Assembly (NCBI RefSeq): GCF_022524485.1
Contig: NZ_JAKXMK010000045.1
Span: 1-34,048 of the forward strand
Length of the DNA: 34,048 bases
Reading direction: 5' to 3'
From: Pseudonocardia alaniniphila
GTDB taxonomy: Bacteria > Actinomycetota > Actinomycetes > Mycobacteriales > Pseudonocardiaceae
Shown here: positions 16,189 to 24,253 of the stretch, piece after piece
Layout of the letters: each line of letters opens with the position of its first letter
How positions within the stretch are numbered: the first letter of the stretch is position 1
Notes under the pieces: generated by a model
What the model was told of the DNA's origin: nothing
Databases searched by the model: none
Seen by the model: the letters and a program-made list of their open reading frames with translations, nothing else
Program-made: the position numbers and the translations under genes

Positions 16189-17810
16189 CCGGGACCGTGC
16201 GTCACCCCCCACCGCGGCGATCCGCCACCGCCCCGCTGGAGCTGGCAGAGCTCCTGCGGGTCGAACCGCTGGCGAGCGCGGACGCCGTGCACGTCCCCGA
16301 TCCGGGACGGCTCGTGCACCAGGTCGTGCTCGCCGAGACCTTCGAGCGACTGGGCCGGACGGGGCCGCACGCGCTGGTGGTGCTGCACGCCGAGGCCGCG
16401 ACCGGTGGCTGGTCCCTCGCGGCCGGGCTGCACGCCACGTGGGAGCGCAACGCCGCCGCAGTGGTCGTGCCGCGCCCGGCGATGAGCGCCTCCAGCGTGA
16501 TACTCGCGCAGCGGTTGGGCATCGCGCTCCTGGTGATCGACGCTGACCCGGTTGACACCTCGCTCGCGCTCGCCGGGCAGGTCAGCGCGCCGGAGGCGGC
16601 GCGGGCCCTGCGCGTGGCGCTGTGCGCCGAGCGACTCGCCGACCAGACCAGCATCCGCGGCGTACTCGGCGTGCTGAACACCGAGCTGGCACCCGCACCG
16701 GTCGCCCTGATCGTCGGCAGCTCCGTCGCCGCGGGGCGCGCCGCAGCGCTGCACGAGCGTCCCGACCACCGGCAGGTGCGGATAGAGGTCAACGGAGCGG
16801 GCGGGCGCCCGTGGGCCGAGCTGGTGGCGAGCGTGCCGAGTGCCACCCGGGCGGCCGCGGGTCACGTCGAGTCGTTGCTGGGTCTCGCCCGGCTACCTCT
16901 GCTGGCGGCGTGGGCGCAGGCCCGCTTGCAGACGTCCACGCAGGCCGTCCAGGAGCGAGCCGCGTTCCAGATGCTCCGCAGGCTCGCAGGCGACCCGGAC
17001 AGCGAGGCTGTCCCACGTTCCCGCGTGGGATCGCCCGACGTCGCGGCGCCGTCCTGGGCCGGCGACCTCGGCTGGCGCGTCACGGGCACCAACCGCGCGG
17101 TATGGATCGGCGCGGCACACGGCGCCGACACCGAACCCGCTCCGGAGCTGACGGAGCTGGTGCGTTCGGCGTGGCAGCGCGAGCGGCCGGACTGGCCGAT
17201 CATCGCCGACGCCGACGGCTGGGTCTCGTGGCAGAACATCTCGGCCGAGGCCCCGACCGGCGACGACCCCGACCGGGATCACGTCGACGACACCGACACC
17301 GACGACGCAGCGGCGATGCGGAAGGTGATCGGCGCGGTCGGGAGAGTGGCCCGCCGCCACGGCCTGGTGCTCGGCATCGGCGGCGCGCACGCCGGCATCC
17401 CCGGCCTGATGCATTCGGTCGAGGAAGCCCGGCTGGCCGCCCACGTCGCCCGCGACGGCGGACCGGGCACGGTGCAATGGTTCGACGAGGTGGGAGCCCG
17501 CGCCACACTGGCGTGGCTCCCGCGCGGCCAGATCGCCGGGGTGGCCGAACTCTCCCTCCCCGACCTCATGGCCGCCCGCGACCGCGTCTCCCTGGTCGAC
17601 ACCGTGCTCACCGTGCTGGACTGCGGCGGCTCACTCAGCCAGGCCTCCACGAGGCTGGGAGTGCACCGCAACACAGTCCTCGCGCGAGTGGCGAGGGCCC
17701 GGGAGCTGGGCCTGGTGGTGGACGACCCGGACCGACGCCTGGCGATGCACGTGCTCTGCTACGCCCTGGCGACCCTCTGGAAAACGCCCGCCCGCACCAT
17801 GGACACGTAA
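16185..17810 (+). CDS. PucR-type transcriptional regulator
   Basis: The product is a 541-residue regulator. Residues about 15-135 resemble the PucR N-terminal domain (LELAELLRVEPLASADAV... RPAMSASSVILAQRLGIALLVI). The last 60 residues form the PucR-type helix-turn-helix (LDCGGSLSQASTRLGVHRNT). The middle contains a GGDEF-like segment of the CdaR type (RHGLVLGIGGAHAGIPGL, then EEARLAAHVA). Family members control purine, amino-acid and sugar-acid catabolism. GTG 16185 overlaps the previous stop (GTGA), so it is translated with the operon and probably regulates it. Its last codons and TAA lie in the left arm of a hairpin repeat, which gives the tail RTMDT. Confidence 0.88.
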   Translation: MTGTVRHPPPRRSATAPLELAELLRVEPLASADAVHVPDPGRLVHQVVLAETFERLGRTGPHALVVLHAEAATGGWSLAAGLHATWERNAAAVVVPRPAMSASSVILAQRLGIALLVIDADPVDTSLALAGQVSAPEAARALRVALCAERLADQTSIRGVLGVLNTELAPAPVALIVGSSVAAGRAAALHERPDHRQVRIEVNGAGGRPWAELVASVPSATRAAAGHVESLLGLARLPLLAAWAQARLQTSTQAVQERAAFQMLRRLAGDPDSEAVPRSRVGSPDVAAPSWAGDLGWRVTGTNRAVWIGAAHGADTEPAPELTELVRSAWQRERPDWPIIADADGWVSWQNISAEAPTGDDPDRDHVDDTDTDDAAAMRKVIGAVGRVARRHGLVLGIGGAHAGIPGLMHSVEEARLAAHVARDGGPGTVQWFDEVGARATLAWLPRGQIAGVAELSLPDLMAARDRVSLVDTVLTVLDCGGSLSQASTRLGVHRNTVLARVARARELGLVVDDPDRRLAMHVLCYALATLWKTPARTMDT

Positions 17811-17865
17811 CGCTGTCCGAAGGGCCTGCGGAACAGCGCTATGTGTCCACAGTGCGGGGTCAGGC
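17791..17865. terminator. Hairpin repeat, copy 1, between convergent PucR and antitoxin genes
   Basis: A 26-base left arm (17791-17816) faces a 26-base right arm (17833-17858) across a 16-base loop; 22 positions pair by Watson-Crick rules, and the four others are transitions, some of which still give G-U pairs in RNA. The PucR stop TAA lies in the left arm, and the antitoxin stop (TCA, 17860-17862) just outside the right arm. It should work as a bidirectional terminator. The 67 bases 17799-17865 recur at 18615-18681. Confidence 0.8.
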
Positions 17866-18165
17866 CAGGACGATCTTCTGGTCGCCGAAGTCGGCCACCA
17901 CGTCGAGGTGGCCTCCCAGCGCCTCGACGTAGGCACGGATGGTGGCGATACCCGCGCGCTCGATCTCGCCGCGTTCCAATGCGGAGATCGAGGGCTGCGT
18001 GACATGCATCCGCGCGGCCAGATCCACCTGGGTCACGCCCTGACGTTCACGGATCTCGCGGAGCCGGTAGGCACGGACCTCCGCGTCCATCTGCGCCCGG
18101 TGCTCCGTCACCCGATCCTCACGCGGTGGGCGCTCCGCACGAATCTCCTGCCAGCTCCTCGCCAT
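17860..18165 (-). CDS. XRE-family antitoxin (HigA-like)
   Basis: The product is a 101-residue helix-turn-helix protein: YRLREIRERQGVTQVDLAARM, then VTQPSISALERGEIERAG, followed by AYVEALGGHLDVVADFGDQ, which is common in antitoxins encoded after RelE/ParE-type toxins. The frame is open to 18213, but ATG 18165 is preferred because GGAGGT (18178-18173) precedes it at 7 bases and it avoids overlap with the toxin gene 20 bases upstream. It should neutralise the toxin by binding it and repress the shared promoter. Its last codon and stop (GCC TGA) are the first bases of a hairpin repeat; hyuB2 ends in the same way. Confidence 0.85.
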   Translation of the reverse strand: MARSWQEIRAERPPREDRVTEHRAQMDAEVRAYRLREIRERQGVTQVDLAARMHVTQPSISALERGEIERAGIATIRAYVEALGGHLDVVADFGDQKIVLA

Positions 18166-18172
18166 CGACCTC

Positions 18173-18178
18173 ACCTCC
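18173..18178 (-). promoter_or_regulatory. Ribosome-binding site fixing the antitoxin start
   Basis: The minus strand reads GGAGGT seven bases before ATG 18165, inside GGGGAGGTGAGG. The toxin gene has no such site, so the antitoxin is likely translated more strongly. Confidence 0.7.
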
Positions 18179-18185
18179 CCTGGCC

Positions 18186-18542
18186 TCACTCGCATCCTTC
18201 GCTTCGCCGCCACTCGTCATACCGGCGCTCCGCGAGCGGGATCGCCGAGGCATACCACGATCCCCAGGCTCGTGCCTTGTCCCCGGCCACCAGCAGCGCC
18301 GCTCGGCGCCGCGGATCGAACACGAACAGGATGCGCACCTCGCTGCACCCGGCAGAACCCGGCCGCAGCTCCTTGAGATTGTGCGTCGTGGACCCCGTGA
18401 TCCGGTCGACCAGCGGCCTGCCGAGCGTTGGTCCGTCCTGGGCGAGTTTGTCGATCGCCGCAGCGACCTGGTCGTAGGAGTCGTCGTCCAGCGCCAGCAA
18501 CCACGACTCCACCTCCTCCAGCACGCGGACGTCCCATCCCAC
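18186..18542 (-). CDS. RelE/ParE-superfamily toxin (Gp49/HigB-like)
   Basis: The product is a 118-residue protein of the phage-derived Gp49-like/HigB branch of the RelE/ParE toxin superfamily, probably a ribosome-dependent mRNA endonuclease. It begins WDVRVLEEVESWLLAL and has the typical spacing to DGPTLGRPLVDRI, HNLKELRPGS and the strand pair VRILFVFDPRRRAALLVAGDK, followed by a basic C-terminal helix. Start GTG 18542 lies only 7 bases after a TATATT -10 candidate and lacks a ribosome-binding site, which suggests a leaderless mRNA. The toxin-first order, with the XRE antitoxin second, is that of HigBA modules. The pair sits between two copies of a hairpin repeat. Confidence 0.85.
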   Translation of the reverse strand: MGWDVRVLEEVESWLLALDDDSYDQVAAAIDKLAQDGPTLGRPLVDRITGSTTHNLKELRPGSAGCSEVRILFVFDPRRRAALLVAGDKARAWGSWYASAIPLAERRYDEWRRSEGCE

Positions 18543-18548
18543 CGGCCG

Positions 18549-18582
18549 GAATATAGACCACAGCCACTATAAGCCGTGGTCT
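18549..18582 (-). promoter_or_regulatory. Toxin-antitoxin promoter with overlapping imperfect operator
   Basis: Reading toward the toxin gene, AGACCAC (18582-18576) and GTGGTCT (18561-18555) are perfect 7-base inverted arms around an AT-rich centre with TATAGT. TATATT (18554-18549) follows directly and ends 7 bases before the GTG start. The dyad is well placed for autorepression by the XRE antitoxin. No convincing -35 box was found. Confidence 0.45.
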
Positions 18583-18614
18583 GTTCCAGCGCCACGGGCA
18601 GGCGAGCGCGCGTC

Positions 18615-18681
18615 ATGGACACATAACGCTGTTCGAACGGGTCGCTTGACAGCGTTATGTGTCCATAGTGCGGGGTCAGGC
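18615..18681. repeat. Hairpin repeat, copy 2, between the toxin promoter and hyuB2
   Basis: ATGGACACATAACGCTGT (18615-18632) and its exact complement (18649-18666) form an 18-bp perfect stem with a 16-base loop. All 67 bases align without gaps to 17799-17865, with 56 identities; most differences fall in the loop. The stop codon of hyuB2 (TCA, 18676-18678) occupies the same position in the element as the antitoxin stop in copy 1. It may also terminate hyuB2 transcription. Confidence 0.85.
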
Positions 18682-20364
18682 TGCGTGCGGGCCCACCCCG
18701 TAGCGTTGCATCGCCGTTGTCTCCGTGATGTGGCGGTCCAGTACGTCCGCCCGGACGTCGGCCTCGGCGCGTTCCACTGGGTCGCCGAAGCCGCCACCGC
18801 CACCGGTGGCGCACCGCACCACGTCGCCCTTCTTCAGGGCGGCGCCGTTGACCTTCAGCATCCGTCGCTCGTCGGGCCGGCCGGGGTTGATCACCACCTC
18901 CGGACCGGTGGCGTCCTCACCGCCGAACAGACCCCACGCAGGCTGGCGCGACCGCTCGAACCACAGCGAGATCGAGCAGTCGCACAGCGCCTCGTACTCG
19001 CGGATCACGCCGTTGCCACCGCGCCACCGGCCCGCCCCACCGGAGTCGGCGCGGATGCGGTACTCGCGGATGCGCAGCGGGTAGCGCGTCTCCAGCACCT
19101 CGATCGGGATGTCCTTCAGGGAGCCGTTGACGTTGTTGATCAGCGCGCTCTCCCCGTCCGAGCCCTGCCAGGCGCCCCAGCCGCCGACGGTCGCCTCCAG
19201 GTTGACGAACTCCCGGCCGACGCGGGGGTCGAGCCCCGAGGTCAGCACGATCATCGAGTCGCCGTGGCTCGCTCCGGCCACCCGCTCGGGCACGGCGGGC
19301 GCCAGCGCCCTGGCGACCATGTCGATGAGCAGCCCGAGGTGGGAGAAGTACCACTGGCACGCCGCGGGGGCCTGCGCGCCGAGCACGGAGCCCTCCCGCA
19401 CCTGGGTGGTCATCGTGCGGAACGAGCCGCCGTTGCCGGGCAGGTCGGGGCTCACGAGGAGCTTGTAGCCGACCCGCAGCGCCGACACCGCCTGGGCGAC
19501 GCCGCAGTTCACCGGTCCGGTGGTCTGGTCGGCGGACTCCCGGACGTCGAAGTCGATGGTGTCGCCCGCCACGGTGATCCGCAGCCGGATCGGCACCGGG
19601 GCGTCGAGCACGATCCCGTCGTTGTCCAGCACGCCCTCGGCCGTGTAGACGCCGTCGGGGATCGCGGCGATCGTCGCGCGCTCCAATGCCTCGGTCTGGC
19701 GGAAGATCTCGTCGCGCGCTTGCGTGAGCGTGTCGAGCCCGAAGCGCTGCACGATCTCCTGGAGGCGCTTCTCCCCCATCGTGATGCAGGCGATCATCGC
19801 GTGCATGTCCCCGGTGGTCGGGTACGGGAAGCGCACGTTGCGGGCGATGGTGTCCATGAGCGCACGCTCGTCGGCTCCGCCGGAGACGAGCTTCTGTGGA
19901 CCCAGCCGCAGGCCCTCCTGGAAGATCGTCACCGAGTCCATCGAGCCGCCGGGGTCCTTCGAGCCGACGTCCACCCAGTGGGCGCGCGACGCGGTGAAGC
20001 CCACCAACTCCGTCCCGACGAAGACCGGGCCGAAGATCGTGACGTCGTTGAGGTGGGTGCCGCCGAGGTAGCTGTCGTTGAGGATCCACACGTCGCCGGG
20101 CTGCCAGACGTCCCGGCCGAAGGTCTCCTCGGTGGCCTTGGTGCAGGTTTCCAGGTTGCCGAGGAAGATCGGCAGACCTGCCGACTGACCGAGCACCTGG
20201 TGGTCGGCGCCCAGCAGCGCCACCACGCAGTCGCCGCACTCGTAGATGATCGGGGTGTAGGCGGAGCGGATGAGGGTGGCGTTCATGTCCTCCGCGGCGG
20301 AGTTCAGCGCGTTGCGGATGATCTCGACGGTGACCGGGTCCACCCCGATGGTCGTGCTGGTCAT
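18676..20364 (-). CDS. hyuB: Hydantoinase B/oxoprolinase family protein (second copy)
   Basis: The product is a 562-residue HyuB-type subunit, only distantly similar to the copy at 5916-7637. It starts with the family sequence VDPVTVEIIRNALNSAAEDM and has the conserved tetrad as NDSY (96-99), then GGTHLND (His104, Asp107) and SRAHWVDVGSKDPGG, the likely metal-binding set. It ends with the glycine-rich CATGGGGGFGDP and a helical tail. ATG 20364 overlaps the hyuA2 stop by 4 bases. The gene ends inside a hairpin repeat. Together with HyuA2 it should form an ATP-dependent cyclic-amide hydrolase or a related carboxylase; the substrate is not known. Confidence 0.93.
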   Translation of the reverse strand: MTSTTIGVDPVTVEIIRNALNSAAEDMNATLIRSAYTPIIYECGDCVVALLGADHQVLGQSAGLPIFLGNLETCTKATEETFGRDVWQPGDVWILNDSYLGGTHLNDVTIFGPVFVGTELVGFTASRAHWVDVGSKDPGGSMDSVTIFQEGLRLGPQKLVSGGADERALMDTIARNVRFPYPTTGDMHAMIACITMGEKRLQEIVQRFGLDTLTQARDEIFRQTEALERATIAAIPDGVYTAEGVLDNDGIVLDAPVPIRLRITVAGDTIDFDVRESADQTTGPVNCGVAQAVSALRVGYKLLVSPDLPGNGGSFRTMTTQVREGSVLGAQAPAACQWYFSHLGLLIDMVARALAPAVPERVAGASHGDSMIVLTSGLDPRVGREFVNLEATVGGWGAWQGSDGESALINNVNGSLKDIPIEVLETRYPLRIREYRIRADSGGAGRWRGGNGVIREYEALCDCSISLWFERSRQPAWGLFGGEDATGPEVVINPGRPDERRMLKVNGAALKKGDVVRCATGGGGGFGDPVERAEADVRADVLDRHITETTAMQRYGVGPHAA

Positions 20365-22406
20365 GCCTTGCCCTCCACTCGGATGATCATCGAACCGAGC
20401 TCGTCGACGGTCAGCTCGTATCCCGGCGGGACGACCGTGGTGGCCGTGTCCTCCACGACGACCGCCGGTCCGGTGAGGCCGTGACCGGTGAGAAGGTCGT
20501 CGCGGCGCACCACCACCGTGTCGCGGGCTTCACCGTCGAAGATCACCTGCCGCACCTCGTGCGGGAACTCCGGCGACTCCGCGAGCGGCCACTTCTGCGG
20601 TTCGGGGCGGCCCAGGTCCCCGAACGCCGTGGTGCGCAGCGTGACGAACTCGATCGGCGCACCGAGGTTCGCGTGGCCGTACCGGCTCTTGTGCATGTCG
20701 GCGAACCGGCGTGCGATCACGTCGAGGAAGTCCGCTCCCGCCGGCTCCGCAGCGTCGGTGAGCGGCACGGTGAGCGTGTACTCCTGCGCCTCGTAGCGGA
20801 TGTCGACCGCGTGGGACACCGCGCGATCCTGCTCCGGAACACCCTCCTCGCCGAGGGTGGCGAGCGCGTCCCGTTCGATGCCGGCGAGCACGGCCGCCAT
20901 GCCTGCGCCGTCGAGATCGGCGTCGAGGGAGAAGTACGGCTGGGTCAGGTCCTTGCGGATCCTGGTCTGCAGCATCCCCCACGCGGAGAAGGCGCCGGGG
21001 AAACGCGGCACGATCGTCTCGGCGATGCCGAGCTCTCTCGCGAGGAAGACCGCGTGCATCGGGCCTGCCCCACCGAAGGCGACCAGGCTGGAGTCGCGAG
21101 GCTCCACACCCCGCGAGACCGTGATCGTCCGGATGGCCTGCGCCATCTTCGAGTTGGCGACATCGCAGACGCCTTCGGCCATCGCCACCGCGTCCAGCCC
21201 GAACTGCGCGCCCAGGCCCTCGACTGCGGCCACCGCCAGGTCCACGTCGAGCGACATCGAGCCGCCGGCGAACCCGTCGGGATCGATGCGCCCGAGCACG
21301 AGGTTGGCGTCGGTGACGGTGGGTTCGGTGCCGCCGCGCCCGTAGCAGGCCGGTCCGGGCCGGGCACCCGCCGAGCGCGGTCCGACGCGCAGCCCGCCGG
21401 CCTCCACCCAGGCCACCGAGCCGCCGCCCGCGCCTACGGTGTGGATGTTCACGACGCTCATCAGCATCGGCAGGCCCTCGAGGTGCGCCTCGGCCGACAC
21501 GTCCGGCTCACCGTCGACGATCAGGGAGACGTCGAAGGACGTGCCGCCCATGTCGATGCCGATCAGGTTGGGCCGCGCAGCCGCCCGCGAGAGTTCGGCG
21601 CACGCGATCGCGCCGCCGACGGGGCCGGAGAGCAGTGTCTGCAGCGGCCGGTGGCGAGCGGAGTCGGCGGTCAGGATCCCGCCGGACGACTGCATCACGT
21701 GCAGCGGAACCGCGAGCCCGCGCTCCCGAAGCCGGGACTCGAGGTTGCTCAGGTAGCGCCGGACGATCGGGCCCGTGTAGCTCTCGACGACCGCCGAGGA
21801 CGTCCGCTCGTACTCGCGCCACTCCTTGGCCGCCTCGTGCGAGAGCGAGACCGTGAAGTCCTCGCCCAGCTCCTCCAGCACGATCTCGCGGGCCCGCAGC
21901 TCGTGGGCCGGGTTCTGGTAGCTGAACAGGAAGGCGATCGCGATCGCCCCGAGCCCCCGCTCCCTGGCCGCGACCGCGGCGTCGCGCACGGCCTGCTCGT
22001 CGAGCGGCTCCAGCTCCGTGCCGTCGACGGCGAGGCGCCCTCCGATGCCCACGGTGTCCCGGCGCGGCACGAGCGGCTCGGGCTTGCGGTAGTGCAGGTC
22101 GTACAGGCGGGTCCGGGGCCCGCGCGCGATGTGGTAGCTGTCCTCGGCGCCGGAAGTGGCCAGCAGGAGCACCGGCACTCCGCGGCGTTCGAGGAACGCG
22201 TTGAGGCCCTGCGTCGTGCCGTGCACCAGAAAGCTGATGTCCGCGGGTGCGTCGACCACCGCGGCGAGCCCGGAGACCACGCCCTCGCTCAGGTCCTCCG
22301 GGGTGGTCGAGGCCTTGCTCGCGGTGAAGGCCCCGGCCTCGTCGTCATAGGTGACGACGTCGGTGAACGTGCCACCGATGTCCATCGCCACGCGGTACCG
22401 AGCCAT
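20361..22406 (-). CDS. hyuA: Hydantoinase A/oxoprolinase family protein (second copy)
   Basis: The product is a 681-residue HyuA-type subunit. The nucleotide-binding loop DIGGTFTD is at residues 9-16, followed by the HGTTQGLNAFLER block, MQSSGGILTA, LLSGPVGGAIA, DMGGTSFDVSL and ARPGPACYGRGGTEPTVTDA, all in family order. The C-terminal region ends TGPAVVVEDTATTVVPPG. ATG 22406 is preceded at 8 bases by GGAGG (22419-22415). It leads a two-gene operon with hyuB2, transcribed away from the GAF-LytTR regulator, which is a natural candidate for its control. Confidence 0.94.
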   Translation of the reverse strand: MARYRVAMDIGGTFTDVVTYDDEAGAFTASKASTTPEDLSEGVVSGLAAVVDAPADISFLVHGTTQGLNAFLERRGVPVLLLATSGAEDSYHIARGPRTRLYDLHYRKPEPLVPRRDTVGIGGRLAVDGTELEPLDEQAVRDAAVAARERGLGAIAIAFLFSYQNPAHELRAREIVLEELGEDFTVSLSHEAAKEWREYERTSSAVVESYTGPIVRRYLSNLESRLRERGLAVPLHVMQSSGGILTADSARHRPLQTLLSGPVGGAIACAELSRAAARPNLIGIDMGGTSFDVSLIVDGEPDVSAEAHLEGLPMLMSVVNIHTVGAGGGSVAWVEAGGLRVGPRSAGARPGPACYGRGGTEPTVTDANLVLGRIDPDGFAGGSMSLDVDLAVAAVEGLGAQFGLDAVAMAEGVCDVANSKMAQAIRTITVSRGVEPRDSSLVAFGGAGPMHAVFLARELGIAETIVPRFPGAFSAWGMLQTRIRKDLTQPYFSLDADLDGAGMAAVLAGIERDALATLGEEGVPEQDRAVSHAVDIRYEAQEYTLTVPLTDAAEPAGADFLDVIARRFADMHKSRYGHANLGAPIEFVTLRTTAFGDLGRPEPQKWPLAESPEFPHEVRQVIFDGEARDTVVVRRDDLLTGHGLTGPAVVVEDTATTVVPPGYELTVDELGSMIIRVEGKA

Positions 22407-22436
22407 GAGATCTCCCTCCGACGGCCGACGCCCGTG

Positions 22437-22511
22437 AAGCTAGGTGGCGGCGACGCCGGTGGGCTGTGCGCTGCGCATAGCCCGGACACGCAGGCGCGTG
22501 CGGAGCGCACG
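22437..22511 (-). promoter_or_regulatory. hyuA2 control region: -10 candidate and two TGTG-CACA-like dyads
   Basis: Toward hyuA2, TAGCTT (22442-22437) is a -10 candidate. A dyad CTGTGCGCTGCGCATAG (22464-22480) is centred 32.5 bp upstream of it, and another, CGTGCGGAGCGCACG (22497-22511), is centred 32 bp farther. Spacing and order match the hyuA1 promoter. The proximal dyad would lie near -42 relative to the expected start. No good -35 box is present, as expected for an activator-dependent promoter. Confidence 0.5.
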
Positions 22512-22797
22512 GCAGCGCGCCTACCGGGGGTGAAGCCATCGTGACGCGCGGGATGAAAAGGAATTCACGATCATGTGCGACTGCGAATTAGGGCAAACCG
22601 GCTCCGTACACCCGCGAGACATCACAGTTTCGTCATATTTGAAGCATTGATCGACTCAATTGAAGATCCGTACTGTGGGTCGGAGCCGCCAGCGGCGCTG
22701 GCCGTGACGGCTGACGAAGGCAGCAAGACGCGCGACGCGGTGTCCAGTCCGCTGTCTGCTCGGCTGTGAGGAGCGGCCGCCAGGGCGGACCGAGCGC
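22512..22797. other. Divergent intergenic region between hyuA2 and the GAF-LytTR gene
   Basis: Together with the hyuA2 control region this makes a 391-base gene-free stretch. It includes a clearly AT-richer island at about 22540-22680. Toward the regulator, TTGATC (22647-22652), an 18-base spacer and TACTGT (22671-22676) form a possible promoter. A short palindrome TCAATTGA lies in the spacer. No small gene or RNA could be supported. Confidence 0.4.
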
Positions 22798-24234
22798 ATG
22801 CCGTCCCGCGTGGGGATGGACCAAAGGTGGTTCTCCACGGTGAAGGACGTACATCCGCACGAGCCCACGCTCGGCAACCCGGGCCGGGGCACGGTGCTCG
22901 CTGCATGGGAACAGTTCGTGCAGGGCGAGGATCATGTCCGCGGCGTTCGCCCGGAGGTCGCGATCTCCTGGCACCGGTGCCGGGAGCGATACCGGGTGGA
23001 CCCCCACCTCACCGCAGCACCGGCTGCTGTCGGACGAAGCGACCATTCGGTCGAGCACGATGTGGTGTTCACCGAATTGGGAGGTATGGCGGCGTCATTG
23101 GCACCGGAGGTGAACAACCTCAGCGGCATCGTCACCGTCACCGACGCCACGGGCCGGGTCCTGGCGGCCTGGGGCGACCAGACCACGCTCGCCAAGGCCC
23201 ACGAATCAAACCTCGCGCCGTGGTCCTGCTGGTCGGAAGGCGCCGTCGGCACGAACGGCATGGGCACGGCCCTCGAGGTACGCGGCCCGGTGCTGATCAG
23301 AGGCGCGGAGCACTGGTGCCAGGCGTTCCACAACTGGGTGTGCGCGGGCATCGCGGTGCGTGACGTGGTCACCGGCGAACCGATCGCGGTGCTGAACATC
23401 TCGAACTGGCGCACCCATCTGCCCGAGGCAACCGGCGGGTGGCTCACGCAGGCGGTCACCAAGACGCAGAGCATGTTGAAGAGGCACGCCCGCGACACCG
23501 GCACCGAGTTGGCCGCCGCCTTCTCCAAGGCCAGGGAAGCCTCCGGCGCAGCGCTGGCCGCGGTGGACACCGTCGGCAAGGTCGTGATCGCCGACGACCA
23601 GGCGAGCCTGCACATGAGCGTTCCCGCCCACACCCCGGCCGTCGATCCCGCCGTGCGCTGGAACTCCGCGCTGCCCGATCTGATCGGGGTTGCCCGGTAT
23701 GCCAGTAAGCACGCTGCGCTGGATCCGGACTGGGTCGGCTCGACACAGATCTTCACCCACCTCACCGACGAACCCACACCGATCAGCGTCCGGCCCGTGT
23801 TCCTGGCCGGTCGTCTGGCCGGGCATCTGATCGCGTTCGGCAGCTCGGACGGGGCGCAGCTGCCCCCGGTGGAGGGGCGGAAGGGCTCTCCCGGCCAACC
23901 ACGCCGGTTGGTCGCGTTGCGCGACAACAGGATGGTGCTGTTACGCCCGCGGGAGGTCCAGTTCGCCGAGTCGGACGGCAACGACGTCTGGCTGTCCACC
24001 GATCAGGGGCGGCTCCGCGCAGCCTCGCAGGGCCTGGACAAGCTCGACGGCGAACTGGCCGATGCAGGCTTCTTGCGGGTACACCGCCGCTACGTGGTCA
24101 ATCTCAAGCGCGTCCGGGAGGTCGAGCGCACGTGCAAAGGCGAGCTGTACCTGGTCATGGAGGGCACGACGAACGACATGGTGCCGGTTTCCCGGCGAAA
24201 CGTACCGGTTGTGCGCCGCGCGTTGGGCATCTGA
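22798..24234 (+). CDS. GAF-domain regulator with C-terminal LytTR DNA-binding domain
   Basis: The product is a 478-residue cytoplasmic regulator. The N-terminal half resembles the sensory part of AcoR/MimR-type activators: RPEVAISWHRCRERYRVDP, then a GAF-like domain at about 85-230 (SGIVTVTDATGRVLAAWGD, NLAPWSCWSEGAVGTNGMG, WVCAGIAVRDVVTGEPIAVL). A linker region follows. The last about 105 residues are a LytTR DNA-binding domain (VALRDNRMVLLRPREVQFAE, DAGFLRVHRRYVVNLKRV). AcoR-type relatives normally end in an AAA+ and Fis module, so this pairing is notable. The start is uncertain: ATG 22798 gives the full length, and ATG 22816 is possible; neither has a strong ribosome-binding site. Divergent from hyuA2, it is the most likely regulator of that operon. 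Confidence 0.82.
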   Translation: MPSRVGMDQRWFSTVKDVHPHEPTLGNPGRGTVLAAWEQFVQGEDHVRGVRPEVAISWHRCRERYRVDPHLTAAPAAVGRSDHSVEHDVVFTELGGMAASLAPEVNNLSGIVTVTDATGRVLAAWGDQTTLAKAHESNLAPWSCWSEGAVGTNGMGTALEVRGPVLIRGAEHWCQAFHNWVCAGIAVRDVVTGEPIAVLNISNWRTHLPEATGGWLTQAVTKTQSMLKRHARDTGTELAAAFSKAREASGAALAAVDTVGKVVIADDQASLHMSVPAHTPAVDPAVRWNSALPDLIGVARYASKHAALDPDWVGSTQIFTHLTDEPTPISVRPVFLAGRLAGHLIAFGSSDGAQLPPVEGRKGSPGQPRRLVALRDNRMVLLRPREVQFAESDGNDVWLSTDQGRLRAASQGLDKLDGELADAGFLRVHRRYVVNLKRVREVERTCKGELYLVMEGTTNDMVPVSRRNVPVVRRALGI

Positions 24235-24253
24235 ACAGGGCCGGGCCCGACCG

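Noticed and set aside
17791..18681. Insertion sequence or transposon around the toxin-antitoxin pair
   Set aside because: The flanking repeats are direct copies of a hairpin, with no transposase, no terminal inverted repeats of IS type and no clear target duplication.
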